Assembly: GCA_019694395.1 (NCBI GenBank)
Contig: JAIBCC010000012.1
Span: 62,001 to 126,000, forward strand
Source of the DNA: Pyrinomonadaceae bacterium
Lineage (GTDB): Bacteria > Acidobacteriota > Blastocatellia > Pyrinomonadales > Pyrinomonadaceae
Length of the DNA stretch: 64,000 bases
Reading direction: 5' to 3'
The position numbers and the translations under genes are program-made. The notes beneath the pieces are model-generated. The model was given only the letters and a program-made list of their open reading frames with translations, was not told where the DNA came from and did not search any database. Of this stretch, positions 35,101 to 43,984 are shown piece after piece (position 1 is the first letter of the stretch; every line of letters starts with the position of its first letter).

Positions 35101-36888
35101 ATGAAAAACTGGCGTGAGTTACAGAAAAATCGTTATTTGTTGATTGCCTCCGGGGTCATCATTATTGCTATTTTTGCGCTTCTTTTTATGCAGTATCGTT
35201 CTGCCAAAAGAACGCAGGAGCACTCGCAGAAAACGATGAAAGCCAATCTTCAATTACATCTTTTTGAAATTTCCGAAGAAGCAAAACGGAAAATTCTTGA
35301 CCACGCTAACCACATATTGCACGGCGTTCGCCAGCAGCGGATCAGAGATCGAAATATTCCGAGTATTGAACGTGCATTTACTCGTTTGGCTAAACGTTAT
35401 CCTGAAATTGAAGATTATTACGTTGTTTTCTTTGACAGCAAAAAGGAAAACGAAACTTGGAAAGCCCTAAAATTTGTGCGTCCTGATCCGAATGATCCGA
35501 ATGTTCAGACTTACGAAGGAATTCCGGTCGGAAAAGTAATTGAAGATGAAGCAGTTTCGCAATCATTGCACAGAGCCTGGGATTCCATTCAGAATAAGGA
35601 ATCTCAAACGACACTTTACACGGCGTTTGATCCTATTACGGTGAATGAAAAACCAACCCAATATTTCTTTCACACAGTTTTTGAACTTGATCGTTTGAAA
35701 CGAACGGAACCACTGGAAAATATTGGAATGCTTGTCTTTAGCGCAAATCCTGATGAATTTCCTTCAAAAGATTATTTGCAAAAATTAGTTGCAAAACACC
35801 AGAAACGGGATAAGGAAGTAAATGGTTTGGTCGGTAAATTGGATTACACCATCTCGATCAATCAAAACGGTGTAAAAAGTGACTTAATTTCAACCAATAA
35901 AGATGTTCTGCCGATCTTATCCAGAAGTTTTGAAGATTCGGACAAACTTTTTCCAAATTTAACTTTCGGCGTTTCGGCTCCTGATATTGAAGCAAAAACA
36001 TACGCCAATGAATTTACGCAATCGGGAATTTTTCTGGGAATTGTGGCGGTGATAGCGGCAATTTTCGGTTTGGTTTTAGCTTGGAAAGCAACTCAGCGCG
36101 AGATGGAACTGGCACAAGTTAAATCTGACTTTTTGGCAAATATTTCCCACGAGTTAAAAACCCCATTAACTGCAATTCGGGCATTCGGCGATTTACTGAA
36201 TTCCGGACGAGCAAACAAACCTGAAAGAATCCGCGAATACGGCGGAATTATTAAAACCGAAAGTGATCGCTTAACTGCCTTGATAAACAATATTTTGGAA
36301 ATGTCGCGGATGGAACGGGGAATCCGTAAATATAAATTGGAAGAAGGTGATTTACGCGAAATTGTCTCCGAAACTATCGAAGTTTTCAAACATTCGCCCG
36401 AAGCGGCAAAATTTGAAATTGAACCAAGACTTTCGTTGCAGCCGGTAATCACAAAATTTGACGAAGGGGCGATTCGCCAAGCCGTTATAAATTTGCTTTC
36501 AAATGCAGTAAAGTATTCGGGAAATAGTGAAAAACACCTAATTCAAGTTAATTTGAAGACGGAAGAAAACGAAGCAGTAATTGAAGTTAAAGATTTTGGA
36601 GTTGGAATTTCAAAAGAAGATCAACGGGATATTTTCCTTCCATTTCACCGTTCCAAAAATAACGAAATTCAAGCTAAAGGCGGAACAGGCTTAGGACTTG
36701 CGATCGTCAAAGAAATTGCTCGCGGACATGGGGGAGAAATAACCGTCGAAAGTGAATTGGAAAATGGCGCAACTTTTCGGCTGAGCTTGCCTATTTTGGA
36801 AGAAATCGTCAACGAAGAAGTAGAAAAAGATGGCACATATTTTGGTTATCGAGGACGAGCCAAGCGTAGCTATCGCCCTGCGCGATAG
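35101..36888 (+). CDS. Sensor histidine kinase with a large periplasmic domain
   Basis: One membrane helix (about 12-30), a periplasmic sensor region of about 275 residues and a second helix (about 307-328) precede a HisKA domain. The H-box is 'KSDFLANISHELKTPLTAIR', with His350 as the phosphorylation site. The ATPase domain has the N box 'NLLSNAVKYSG', 'VKDFGVGIS' and 'GTGLGLAIV'. The HELKTPL motif is typical of kinases paired with OmpR-type regulators. The 3' end overlaps the regulator gene by 59 bases, so the kinase ends in an Arg/Tyr-rich tail specified by the overlap. It shares its promoter region with a divergent dicarboxylate-type symporter, which suggests sensing of a related substrate. 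Confidence 0.93.
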   Translation: MKNWRELQKNRYLLIASGVIIIAIFALLFMQYRSAKRTQEHSQKTMKANLQLHLFEISEEAKRKILDHANHILHGVRQQRIRDRNIPSIERAFTRLAKRYPEIEDYYVVFFDSKKENETWKALKFVRPDPNDPNVQTYEGIPVGKVIEDEAVSQSLHRAWDSIQNKESQTTLYTAFDPITVNEKPTQYFFHTVFELDRLKRTEPLENIGMLVFSANPDEFPSKDYLQKLVAKHQKRDKEVNGLVGKLDYTISINQNGVKSDLISTNKDVLPILSRSFEDSDKLFPNLTFGVSAPDIEAKTYANEFTQSGIFLGIVAVIAAIFGLVLAWKATQREMELAQVKSDFLANISHELKTPLTAIRAFGDLLNSGRANKPERIREYGGIIKTESDRLTALINNILEMSRMERGIRKYKLEEGDLREIVSETIEVFKHSPEAAKFEIEPRLSLQPVITKFDEGAIRQAVINLLSNAVKYSGNSEKHLIQVNLKTEENEAVIEVKDFGVGISKEDQRDIFLPFHRSKNNEIQAKGGTGLGLAIVKEIARGHGGEITVESELENGATFRLSLPILEEIVNEEVEKDGTYFGYRGRAKRSYRPAR

Positions 36889-37513
36889 TCTTGAATCAGA
36901 AGGACATTTTGTGACCGTTGCCTCAGACGGCGGCGAAGGTTTTCAACGTGCTTCGACCGAGGTGTTTGATTTAATTCTGCTTGATCTAATGCTGCCGAAA
37001 ATGAGCGGTTTGGAAATTTGTCAACGCCTTCGCGCCAATGAAATTGAAACGCCGATAATTATGTTGACAGCCCGGGGAGCATCTTCGGATGCTGCTTTCG
37101 GATTGAAATTGGGTGCGGATGATTATATTCCAAAGCCTTTTGATGTCGGTGAACTTCTTGCCCGAATCGAAGCCGTTTTGCGTCGTTCCAGTCGTCAGCA
37201 AAGTGAAAAAAACATTTTTTATATCGGTAATGTTCAATTGGATTTGCGTCGTCTAAAAGCCACCCGTAATGGCGAACCGCTTGATTTAAGTCCGCGCGAA
37301 TTTGAGATTTTGCAATTACTCATTGCCCATTCCGGGGAAACTGTCACCCGGGAACAACTTCTTCATCATATTTGGGGCGAACATGCTTCGCTCTTTACCC
37401 GGACGATTGACGCACATATCACCCGTCTGCGTCAGAAAATCGAACCGAATCCGGCAAATCCGGAATATATCATTACTGCACACCGGGTTGGCTACCGGTT
37501 AGTTGGAAGTTGA
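36830..37513 (+). CDS. OmpR/PhoB-family response regulator
   Basis: The receiver domain has the acidic pocket (E8, D9), phospho-acceptor D52 in 'LILLDLMLPK' and the Lys in 'DYIPKPFDVGEL'. A trans_reg_C winged helix follows (about 130-225, 'LDLSPREFEILQLLIAHSGETVTREQLLHHIWG', ending 'HRVGYRLVGS'). Its start codon lies inside the upstream kinase gene. The obvious DNA targets are the tandem TGTAAC elements at 33390 and 34995, whose 10-11-base spacing suits this class. That link is inference. Confidence 0.95.
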   Translation: MAHILVIEDEPSVAIALRDSLESEGHFVTVASDGGEGFQRASTEVFDLILLDLMLPKMSGLEICQRLRANEIETPIIMLTARGASSDAAFGLKLGADDYIPKPFDVGELLARIEAVLRRSSRQQSEKNIFYIGNVQLDLRRLKATRNGEPLDLSPREFEILQLLIAHSGETVTREQLLHHIWGEHASLFTRTIDAHITRLRQKIEPNPANPEYIITAHRVGYRLVGS

Positions 37514-37554
37514 TTTTCGCAAGAAATTTATTTTGGAATAAGAATTGCTTCTTA

Positions 37555-37568
37555 ATTGATTAATCAAT
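37555..37568. promoter_or_regulatory. 14-bp perfect palindrome before the nucleotidyltransferase gene
   Basis: ATTGATTAATCAAT is fully symmetric and ends just before the GAGGAG ribosome site of the gene at 37587. It could be an operator or a by-product of AT-rich DNA. No second copy was seen. Confidence 0.3.
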
Positions 37569-37586
37569 CACGAGGAGCAATTTTTT

Positions 37587-38513
37587 ATGAAAAATAATAC
37601 AGAAAGGTGTGCGGTTATTTTAGCGGGAGGAGATGGTAGTCGCCTAAAGTCTTTGACTAAAGCAATTACTGGTGACGAGCGTCCAAAACAATTCTGTCCG
37701 ATTTTAAATAATGAAACCTTGCTGGACGTGACTAGAAAACGAGTTGAATTAAAGATAAATACAGAGAATATTTATTATTCATTGACTCAAAAACACGAAT
37801 TTTATTACCGGGAATTATTTTCGGGCGTAAAAAAGTCAAATTTGATCGTTCAATCTGAAAATAAAGGCACGGCTCCCGCGATTTTGTATGCTTTGATGCG
37901 TCTTGCCACACAAAATCCAGAGGCAATTGTGGCATTTTTCCCATCAGATCATTATTTTTCCGATGATTTAGCACTGATGAATCAAGTAGAAAGGGCTTTT
38001 GAAACCGCTGAACGACAGCCAAAATCAATAGTATTATTAGGGATTGAACCTGACAAAGCCGAAACTTCTTATGGCTGGATCGAGCCGATTGACTCCGTAT
38101 TTTCCGAAATGGCAAATTCGGTCAGTCAAGTTAAACGATTTTGGGAAAAACCGACTTTTGAATCTGCCACACATCTTTGGTTAAAAGGTTGTCTATGGAA
38201 TAGTTTTGTAATGATTGGAAAAGTTTCGACCTTTCTGGAAATCATCAAACGTGAATTGCCGGATGTTTATCGAATGTTTGAAGCGGTTAGCGTAACTTTT
38301 GGAACATCTGCCGAAAAACAAACTATGCGTTCACTTTACGCCTGGATAAATGAAATCAATTTTTCCAGCGAAGTTCTGGAAAAATGCGCCGATGAACTTT
38401 TTGTTCTGCGCGTTAGTGATGTTACCTGGAGCGATTGGGGCGAACCGCACAGAGTTTTGGGAACACTTTCAAATTTAGGTGTGCAAATGGATTGGATGAT
38501 CGTTGCCGCTTAG
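37587..38513 (+). CDS. Sugar-phosphate nucleotidyltransferase, mannose-1-phosphate guanylyltransferase-like
   Basis: The N-terminal signature 'CAVILAGGDGSRLKSLTK..TGDERPKQFCPI' is the nucleotide-binding loop of GDP-mannose pyrophosphorylases (GGxGxRLxPL...PKQF). 'SENKGTAPAILYALMRL', 'FFPSDHYFSDD', 'GWIEP', 'RFWEKP' and 'LWNSFVMIGK' match the ManC/RfbM family. The reaction would be mannose-1-phosphate + GTP to GDP-mannose + PPi. It lacks the C-terminal phosphomannose-isomerase domain of bifunctional ManC (308 residues against about 480). Ser/Arg differences from the strict signature leave the exact sugar uncertain. GAGGAG lies before the ATG. Confidence 0.85.
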   Translation: MKNNTERCAVILAGGDGSRLKSLTKAITGDERPKQFCPILNNETLLDVTRKRVELKINTENIYYSLTQKHEFYYRELFSGVKKSNLIVQSENKGTAPAILYALMRLATQNPEAIVAFFPSDHYFSDDLALMNQVERAFETAERQPKSIVLLGIEPDKAETSYGWIEPIDSVFSEMANSVSQVKRFWEKPTFESATHLWLKGCLWNSFVMIGKVSTFLEIIKRELPDVYRMFEAVSVTFGTSAEKQTMRSLYAWINEINFSSEVLEKCADELFVLRVSDVTWSDWGEPHRVLGTLSNLGVQMDWMIVAA

Positions 38514-38515
38514 TT

Positions 38516-38585
38516 GTCCAAAGTCTAAAGTCCAAAGTCTAATGTCGAAGCAAATGACCTTGGACTTTGGACCTTGGACTTTAGA
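38516..38585. repeat. GTCCAAAGTC-type inverted repeat between convergent genes
   Basis: The left arm is built from GTCCAAAGTCTAAAGTCCAA units and the right arm from CTTGGACTTTGG units; together they form an imperfect hairpin of about 27 base pairs with a short loop. It fills the whole gap between two convergent genes and overlaps the stop of the HAD gene. It is probably a bidirectional terminator built from a repeat. Confidence 0.65.
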
Positions 38586-39282
38586 TAAAAAGCTCCGCTA
38601 AACCATTCATCCCTTTTAATTGTAAAAAATTGTAGTTTTTCAATTCATCGTCCGCAACAATTTCCCTCACCCAGGTTGTGTGATAAGGAATGTGGATTGC
38701 CGCCGCGCCGATTCTTAAAATAGGCAAAATATCTGATTTCAAAGCATTTCCAATCATCACAAATTTATCTTTATTAATTTTGTGTTTAGCCAAAATCTTT
38801 TGATAAACCTCATCATCCTTTTCCTTGACGATTTCCACTTTGCTGAAATAATGCGCCAATCCTGAACGCGCGATTTTACTTTCCTGATCGAACAGGTCGC
38901 CTTTGGTGATGACCATTAAATCGTGCGTTTTAGAAAGTTTTTCGATTGTTTCCGCCACGCCATCCAAAAGTTCAATCGGGGATTTGAGCATTTCTTTAGC
39001 AAAATCAATTATCTGCCTAATTTCAGCACCGGAAATACGACCTTCGGAAAGCTCGATAGCGGTTTCAATCATCGAAAGTGTAAAACCTTTGACACCATAA
39101 CCAAAATGTTCGATATTTCGGGTTTCGGTATCAAAAAGTTGGCTTTCGATCCATTCGGCATCGTGATATTTAGCTAGCAAATTTTTATATTTGTCTTGTG
39201 TGATAGTGAAAAGCGATTCGTTATGCCAGAGCGTATCATCGGCATCAAAGGCGATTATTTCAATATGTTTCATTGATGACAT
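38581..39282 (-). CDS. HAD-superfamily hydrolase (phosphatase)
   Basis: Motif I is 'IIAFDADDTLWHNE' (DxD nucleophile and acid). A helical cap follows (about 20-100). Motif II is 'LMVITKGDL', motif III is the Lys region around 'EIVKEKDDEVYQKIL', and motif IV is 'FVMIGNALKSDILPILRIGA', with Asn in place of the more usual Asp. The subfamily matches small-molecule phosphatases of about 230 residues; the substrate is not predictable. Two in-frame ATGs three codons apart are possible starts. Confidence 0.88.
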   Translation of the reverse strand: MSSMKHIEIIAFDADDTLWHNESLFTITQDKYKNLLAKYHDAEWIESQLFDTETRNIEHFGYGVKGFTLSMIETAIELSEGRISGAEIRQIIDFAKEMLKSPIELLDGVAETIEKLSKTHDLMVITKGDLFDQESKIARSGLAHYFSKVEIVKEKDDEVYQKILAKHKINKDKFVMIGNALKSDILPILRIGAAAIHIPYHTTWVREIVADDELKNYNFLQLKGMNGLAELFI

Positions 39283-39364
39283 AATTTTGTGATGAACAGT
39301 ATTTACTTTAACTTAAAATTAGTTTCAAATATAAATCAAGTAATCTTTCAAAAAAAAATGATGC

Positions 39365-39500
39365 AAAAGGAACGCCACGCTTCTAGCTGGCATTGAGCGC
39401 AAAGCGCGAACATTTCAAGTTTAATCTAAATTTCACTCTGATTTAACTTGGGCTACATCGTTTACACGATGTTTGCCAGCAAGATGCTGGCGTTCCTTTT
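39365..39500. repeat. MITE-like 136-bp element with terminal inverted repeats
   Basis: AAAAGGAACGCCA at the left pairs perfectly with TGGCGTTCCTTTT at the right. The pairing continues imperfectly through 'gcttctagctggca' and 'tgccagcaagatgc'. The interior holds a second hairpin (CATCG-TTTACA-CGATG). It encodes no protein and sits directly in front of the S41 protease start (39515). This shape fits a non-autonomous mobile element or a large REP-type hairpin. Confidence 0.65.
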
Positions 39501-39514
39501 CTAAAATTTCTTTT

Positions 39515-42500
39515 ATGTCAAAAAAACTAATCTGTTTTATTTTCGCTTTTGTTTTATCAATTGCTCCGGCAGCTTTTGCCCAAAAGAGCGTTCCGTATAT
39601 GACCGAACCTTCGATTTCTCCTGATCGCAGGGAAATTGCCTTCGTGTCGGGTGGCGATATTTGGACGGTTTCCGCTTCGGGCGGTGCGGCACAACTCCTT
39701 GTTTCGCACGCGGCTAACGAATCTCGTCCGCTTTATTCGCCTGATGGAAAAAGTCTGGCGTTTTCTTCAAACCGAACGGGAAATGGCGATATTTACATTT
39801 TGAATTTGGAAACGGGCGATTTGCAAAGGATTACTTTTGATGATGCAGGCGACCAGCTTGAAAATTGGTCGCGTGACGGACAATGGCTTTATTTTTCTTC
39901 TTCGAGCAAAGATATTTCAGGAATGAGCGACATTTTTCGGGTTTCGGTCAATGGCGGAACTCCAATGTTGATTAGTGCAGACCGTTACACCGCTGAATTT
40001 CAAGCTGCTCCTGCTCCTGACGGTTCAATCGCGTTTTCGGCTCGCGGAATTTCCAACGGACAATGGTGGCGTAAAGGGCGCAGTCACATTGACGAAAGCG
40101 AAATCTGGCTCAAAAAAGGTGAAAGTTATGAAAAATTGGCGGATGGCGGAGCGAAACAAAATTGGACGATGTGGAGCGTGGACGGCAAACAAATTTATTA
40201 TGTTTCAGACCGCAGCGGAACGAATAATATTTGGTCGCAACCTGTTAAAGGACAACCAAAACAATTAACAAATTTCACCACGGGACGAGTCCTTTTCCCT
40301 AATATTTCCTACGACGGAAAACAAATCGTTTTTGAACGCGATTTTCATATTTGGTCAATGGATACGGGCAGCGGAAGGGCAGCCGAAGTGCCAATTACTT
40401 TGCGCGGTGCGGCGACTTCGCCAATGTCAGAAAGGATAAGTTTAGCGGGACAAGTCGGTGAGTTGGCACTTTCGCCTGACGGTAAAAAGATTGCCGTTGA
40501 AGCACACGGCGAAATTTTTGCCGCATCGGCAAAAGACGGCGGTGATGCGGTTCGGATTACCAGAACGGCAGCGGCGGAAAGTTTTGCCACATGGTCGGGT
40601 GATAGCAAAAAATTGGTCTATTCGTCCGAAAGAAATGGCACAATGCAGCTTTTTCAATATGATTTTACGACCGAAACCGAAACCCAATTAACCTCTACTG
40701 GCAGCGATTTTTCACCGATTTTTTCGCCTGACGGAAAGACAATGGCGTTTATCCGCAATGGACGTTCGTTGATGGCTTATGATGTTGCCACCAAACAGGA
40801 ACGCGAGCTTTGCAAACTTTTTAGCGATTCACCGCCGCTATTGGGCAAACGTTCATTTGCCTTTTCGCCGGATAATAAATGGATTGCCTTTTTGACCTAT
40901 TCGCCTGAAACCCGTTCATATACCAATGTTTCTGTCGTTCCGACAACAGGCGGACAAGCCCGACCAATTAGCTTTTTAGCCAATTCAAATGCCGGAACGA
41001 TTTCGTGGAGTCCCGATGGAACTTACATTCTTTTTGATACGAGCCAGCGAACCGAAGACGGAGTAATTGCGCGGGTTGAATTGACCTTACGAACTCCTAA
41101 ATACCGCGAAGATCAATTCCGCGACCTTTTCAAAGAGGAAAATCCGCGTCAGCGACCAACGCAGAATCCTGCCCCAAGTCCGTCAGCCACTCCAATTCCT
41201 TCAGCTTCACCAACTCCGGCTGAAGAAAAGAAGGGAACCGAGATTGTTTTTGAAAACATCCGTCAGCGTTTAAGTATTTCGCGTCCCGGCATAAGTGTTG
41301 GAAATATGGTGATTAGCCCTGACGGTAAAACGCTTTTGGTTAGCGCATCAGCGGAAGGTCAGTTTAATTTTTACACGATTTCGCTGGATGAATTGGCAAC
41401 CGATCAATCGGCGCGGCAATTGACTTCGACTTCCGGTTTTAAATCCGAACCGCAATTTTCACCTGATTCCAAAGAAGTTTTTTATCTCGAAAACGGGCGG
41501 GTCAATATTGTTTCAATGGATCGCCGCGAAGTGCGCCCACTTGCCTTGAATCTAGATATGAACGTCAATTTTGCACAGGAAAAAATGGAGGTTTTCAAAC
41601 AGGGCTGGCGTTATATGCGCGACAATTTTTACGATGACAAATATCACGGCGCGGATTGGAACGCGGTTGAAAAAACTTATGAACCTCTGATTCAGCAAGC
41701 TCGGACAATGGACGAAGTTCGCCGTTTGATGAATATGATGGTTGGCGAATTGAACGCTTCCCATTTAGGCGTGGCTGGTGCGTCAGGTTTTAACGGTTCG
41801 CTGATCGGCAAACTTGGTTTGCGTTTTGACCGTAACGAATATGAAACCAACGGACGCTTGAAAGTTAATGAAATCATTGAACTTAGTCCGGCAGCTGTTT
41901 CCAAGGAAATCAAAGTTGGCGATTATTTGTTGAGTGTTGACGGTGCAAAAATTGATAAATCGGTAAATTTAGATGAGCAATTGGAAAACAAAGTAAATCG
42001 GCGGGTGGTTTTAGGAATTTCGGCAGATGGCACTAACAAAAAAGATGTTATCGTCAAACCTATTTCAACCGGCGCAGAGAAAAATCTCCTTTATCGGCAA
42101 TGGGTTGAAGATAACCGTAAATATGTCGAAAAAATCAGCAACGGCAAGCTCGGCTATGTTCATCTGCCCGATATGGGGCAGGGAACGCTCAACCAGCTTT
42201 ACGTTGATTTAGACGCGCAAAATCAAGCGAAAGAAGGTGTTATCATTGACGTTCGTAATAACAACGGCGGTTTTATAAATCCGTATGTGATTGATATTTT
42301 GTCGCGCAAAGGTTATTTGAAAATGACCGAACGCGGATTGTGGACCGTTCCTTCGCGTTCCGCGCTTGGACAACGTGCGCTTGAACGCCCGACGATTTTA
42401 ATTACAAATCAACATTCGCTTTCCGATGCCGAAGATTTTACCGAAGGCTACCGTAGTTTGAAACTAGGCAAAGTTGTGGGTGAACCGACTTCCGGTTGGA

Positions 42501-42715
42501 TCATTTTTACCTGGAATACAAACCTTTTTGACGGCACAAGTTTGCGGATGCCGCGTCAACGAATTGATGGAACGGACGGCAAAAATATGGAACTTAATCC
42601 GCGTCAGGTAGATGTTCCGGTCACGCGACCAATCGGTGAAACTTTGACCGGAAAAGATTCTCAACTCGATGCAGCGGTGCGGGAATTATTGGCACAGATC
42701 GGCGGAAAACAGTAA
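39515..42715 (+). CDS. Tricorn-like S41 protease with N-terminal propeller
   Basis: The start at 39515 opens with a signal peptide (MSKKLICFIFAFVLSIAPAAFAQ); an in-frame ATG 14 codons upstream lies inside the MITE-like repeat. Many PD40 blades (about 30-690) form one or two propellers, with a Pro/Ser linker near 550-570. Then come the tricorn C1-like helical domain (about 695-760), a PDZ domain (about 780-850) and the S41 core. The core has 'VIIDVRNNNGG' and the catalytic 'HSLSDAEDF' (Ser near 970). Tricorn proteases degrade oligopeptides passed through the propeller. Export would place this one in the periplasm. Confidence 0.92.
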   Translation: MSKKLICFIFAFVLSIAPAAFAQKSVPYMTEPSISPDRREIAFVSGGDIWTVSASGGAAQLLVSHAANESRPLYSPDGKSLAFSSNRTGNGDIYILNLETGDLQRITFDDAGDQLENWSRDGQWLYFSSSSKDISGMSDIFRVSVNGGTPMLISADRYTAEFQAAPAPDGSIAFSARGISNGQWWRKGRSHIDESEIWLKKGESYEKLADGGAKQNWTMWSVDGKQIYYVSDRSGTNNIWSQPVKGQPKQLTNFTTGRVLFPNISYDGKQIVFERDFHIWSMDTGSGRAAEVPITLRGAATSPMSERISLAGQVGELALSPDGKKIAVEAHGEIFAASAKDGGDAVRITRTAAAESFATWSGDSKKLVYSSERNGTMQLFQYDFTTETETQLTSTGSDFSPIFSPDGKTMAFIRNGRSLMAYDVATKQERELCKLFSDSPPLLGKRSFAFSPDNKWIAFLTYSPETRSYTNVSVVPTTGGQARPISFLANSNAGTISWSPDGTYILFDTSQRTEDGVIARVELTLRTPKYREDQFRDLFKEENPRQRPTQNPAPSPSATPIPSASPTPAEEKKGTEIVFENIRQRLSISRPGISVGNMVISPDGKTLLVSASAEGQFNFYTISLDELATDQSARQLTSTSGFKSEPQFSPDSKEVFYLENGRVNIVSMDRREVRPLALNLDMNVNFAQEKMEVFKQGWRYMRDNFYDDKYHGADWNAVEKTYEPLIQQARTMDEVRRLMNMMVGELNASHLGVAGASGFNGSLIGKLGLRFDRNEYETNGRLKVNEIIELSPAAVSKEIKVGDYLLSVDGAKIDKSVNLDEQLENKVNRRVVLGISADGTNKKDVIVKPISTGAEKNLLYRQWVEDNRKYVEKISNGKLGYVHLPDMGQGTLNQLYVDLDAQNQAKEGVIIDVRNNNGGFINPYVIDILSRKGYLKMTERGLWTVPSRSALGQRALERPTILITNQHSLSDAEDFTEGYRSLKLGKVVGEPTSGWIIFTWNTNLFDGTSLRMPRQRIDGTDGKNMELNPRQVDVPVTRPIGETLTGKDSQLDAAVRELLAQIGGKQ

Positions 42716-42900
42716 ATTAAAAATTAATAGTAAAAAGGCAAAAGAAAGGTAATAGATTTAATAACCAACAAAAATCGAACATTTTCAGATTTTGTTGCGT
42801 AAAAATCTTTACCCTGCATTTGCCTTTTTTATTTCAAAAATTGGAATAAAGGTTTATATTTTAGGGATTCAATCAACAGAAAGACTTTCTCAAACTAATT

Positions 42901-43452
42901 ATGAAGGTAGGCTACCAAACTGTTATCGAAAAAATGGAAAATCCTTTGACGCAGAGCGTTAGAGAGATTTTGGAACAAGGTTTGAACTTGATTGAAAAGA
43001 TGGATGATACAAGTTTTGCGGACGGCGGACGGGGAAGTGTCGGAACACATTTTCGGCACTGTCTTGATTTTGCTGGGAATTTCTTAAGCGGACTGAAATC
43101 TGAAAAAACCGATTACAGTCAGCGCGAAAGAAATACGGGAATCGAAACCAATCGTCAACTGGCAATTCAAAAACTTTCATCCATAATTCAGGAGCTTCAA
43201 ACCGTCGAAATTTCAGATTTGGAGAAACCTGTCATGGTCAAAATTGAAGAAATCAGCGGTTTAATGGGCAGACCCGAATGGGCTTGGTCATCAGGTTTGC
43301 GCGAACTCGAATTTTTACAAAGTCATACGATTCATCACTTTGCACTGATTGCATATAAACTTCAGGCACTTGGAATCGAAGTCGAAGAAGGCTTTGGAGT
43401 CGCACCTTCAACTTTGAAATTTTGGCAGGAAGAAAAAGCGAAAGCGGTTTAA
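42901..43452 (+). CDS. DinB-like four-helix protein
   Basis: The 183-residue all-helical protein has histidines in the DinB/YfiT pattern: 'GTHFRHCLDFAGNFL' in the second helix and 'EFLQSHTIHHFALIAY' in the third, which together would bind one metal ion. DinB-like proteins include thiol-dependent transferases using bacillithiol, mycothiol or glutathione, and many of unknown function. The start at 42901 is the first ATG; Met12 is an alternative. The next gene, a DoxX-like protein, begins 14 bases after the stop, so they form an operon. Confidence 0.75.
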   Translation: MKVGYQTVIEKMENPLTQSVREILEQGLNLIEKMDDTSFADGGRGSVGTHFRHCLDFAGNFLSGLKSEKTDYSQRERNTGIETNRQLAIQKLSSIIQELQTVEISDLEKPVMVKIEEISGLMGRPEWAWSSGLRELEFLQSHTIHHFALIAYKLQALGIEVEEGFGVAPSTLKFWQEEKAKAV

Positions 43453-43466
43453 GAGGAGAATTGAAA

Positions 43467-43874
43467 ATGGAAATGTCAAAAGGATTGTTGATTGTAACTT
43501 GGATTTGCCGGATTGTTGTTGCCATAATTTTATTACAAACTTTATTTTTCAAATTTACCGGCGCAGAGGAATCAAAATATATTTTTTCGACCTTGATGGG
43601 CGCGGAAAATGAATGGATCGGCAGAATCGGTTCGGGATTGGTGGAATTGATCGCGGCAATTTTAATTCTTTATCCTGCCACAAACTGGCTCGGCGCGTTG
43701 ATTGCTTTAGGAACGATTTCAGGCGCGATTTTTAGCCATTTGACCAAACTTGGGATTGTGGTCAAGGACGACGGCGGACTGCTTTTTACACTGGCGATTG
43801 TAGTTTTTGTTTGCAGCGCGATTCTTTTGGTAATTCACCGGAAAGCAGTTCCATTAGTCGGCGCTTATGTTTAA
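43467..43874 (+). CDS. DoxX-like membrane protein
   Basis: The ATG at 43467 is chosen because AAGAGGAG precedes it at good distance; an upstream in-frame ATG overlaps the DinB-like gene. Four transmembrane helices are visible (about 5-25, 48-68, 72-93 and 103-123). The 'RIVVAIILLQTLFFKFTGAEES' opening is typical of DoxX-family proteins. Members are small membrane subunits tied to redox or thiosulfate metabolism in some organisms, with no single known reaction. It is cotranscribed with the DinB-like gene. Confidence 0.75.
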   Translation: MEMSKGLLIVTWICRIVVAIILLQTLFFKFTGAEESKYIFSTLMGAENEWIGRIGSGLVELIAAILILYPATNWLGALIALGTISGAIFSHLTKLGIVVKDDGGLLFTLAIVVFVCSAILLVIHRKAVPLVGAYV

Positions 43875-43883
43875 GATTGTTAA

Positions 43884-43970
43884 CGGCGAAATACGTTAAA
43901 AACGCGAAAAGATTTTTATGAAATTATAATTTTTGGTTTTATTTTAGCGTATTTCGCGTGTTTCGCGGGC
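43884..43970. repeat. GCGAAATACG-type inverted repeat, copy 2
   Basis: The left arm GGCGAAATACGTTAAAAACG pairs imperfectly with a right arm ending GCGTATTTCGCGTGTTTCGC. The right end is nearly the same as that of the element at 26201-26287, including the CAA-CTCTTT that follows. The element ends 15 bases before the start of the fusion gene at 43985, so it lies in its leader. Confidence 0.6.
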
Positions 43971-43984
43971 AAACTCTTTCTTTA

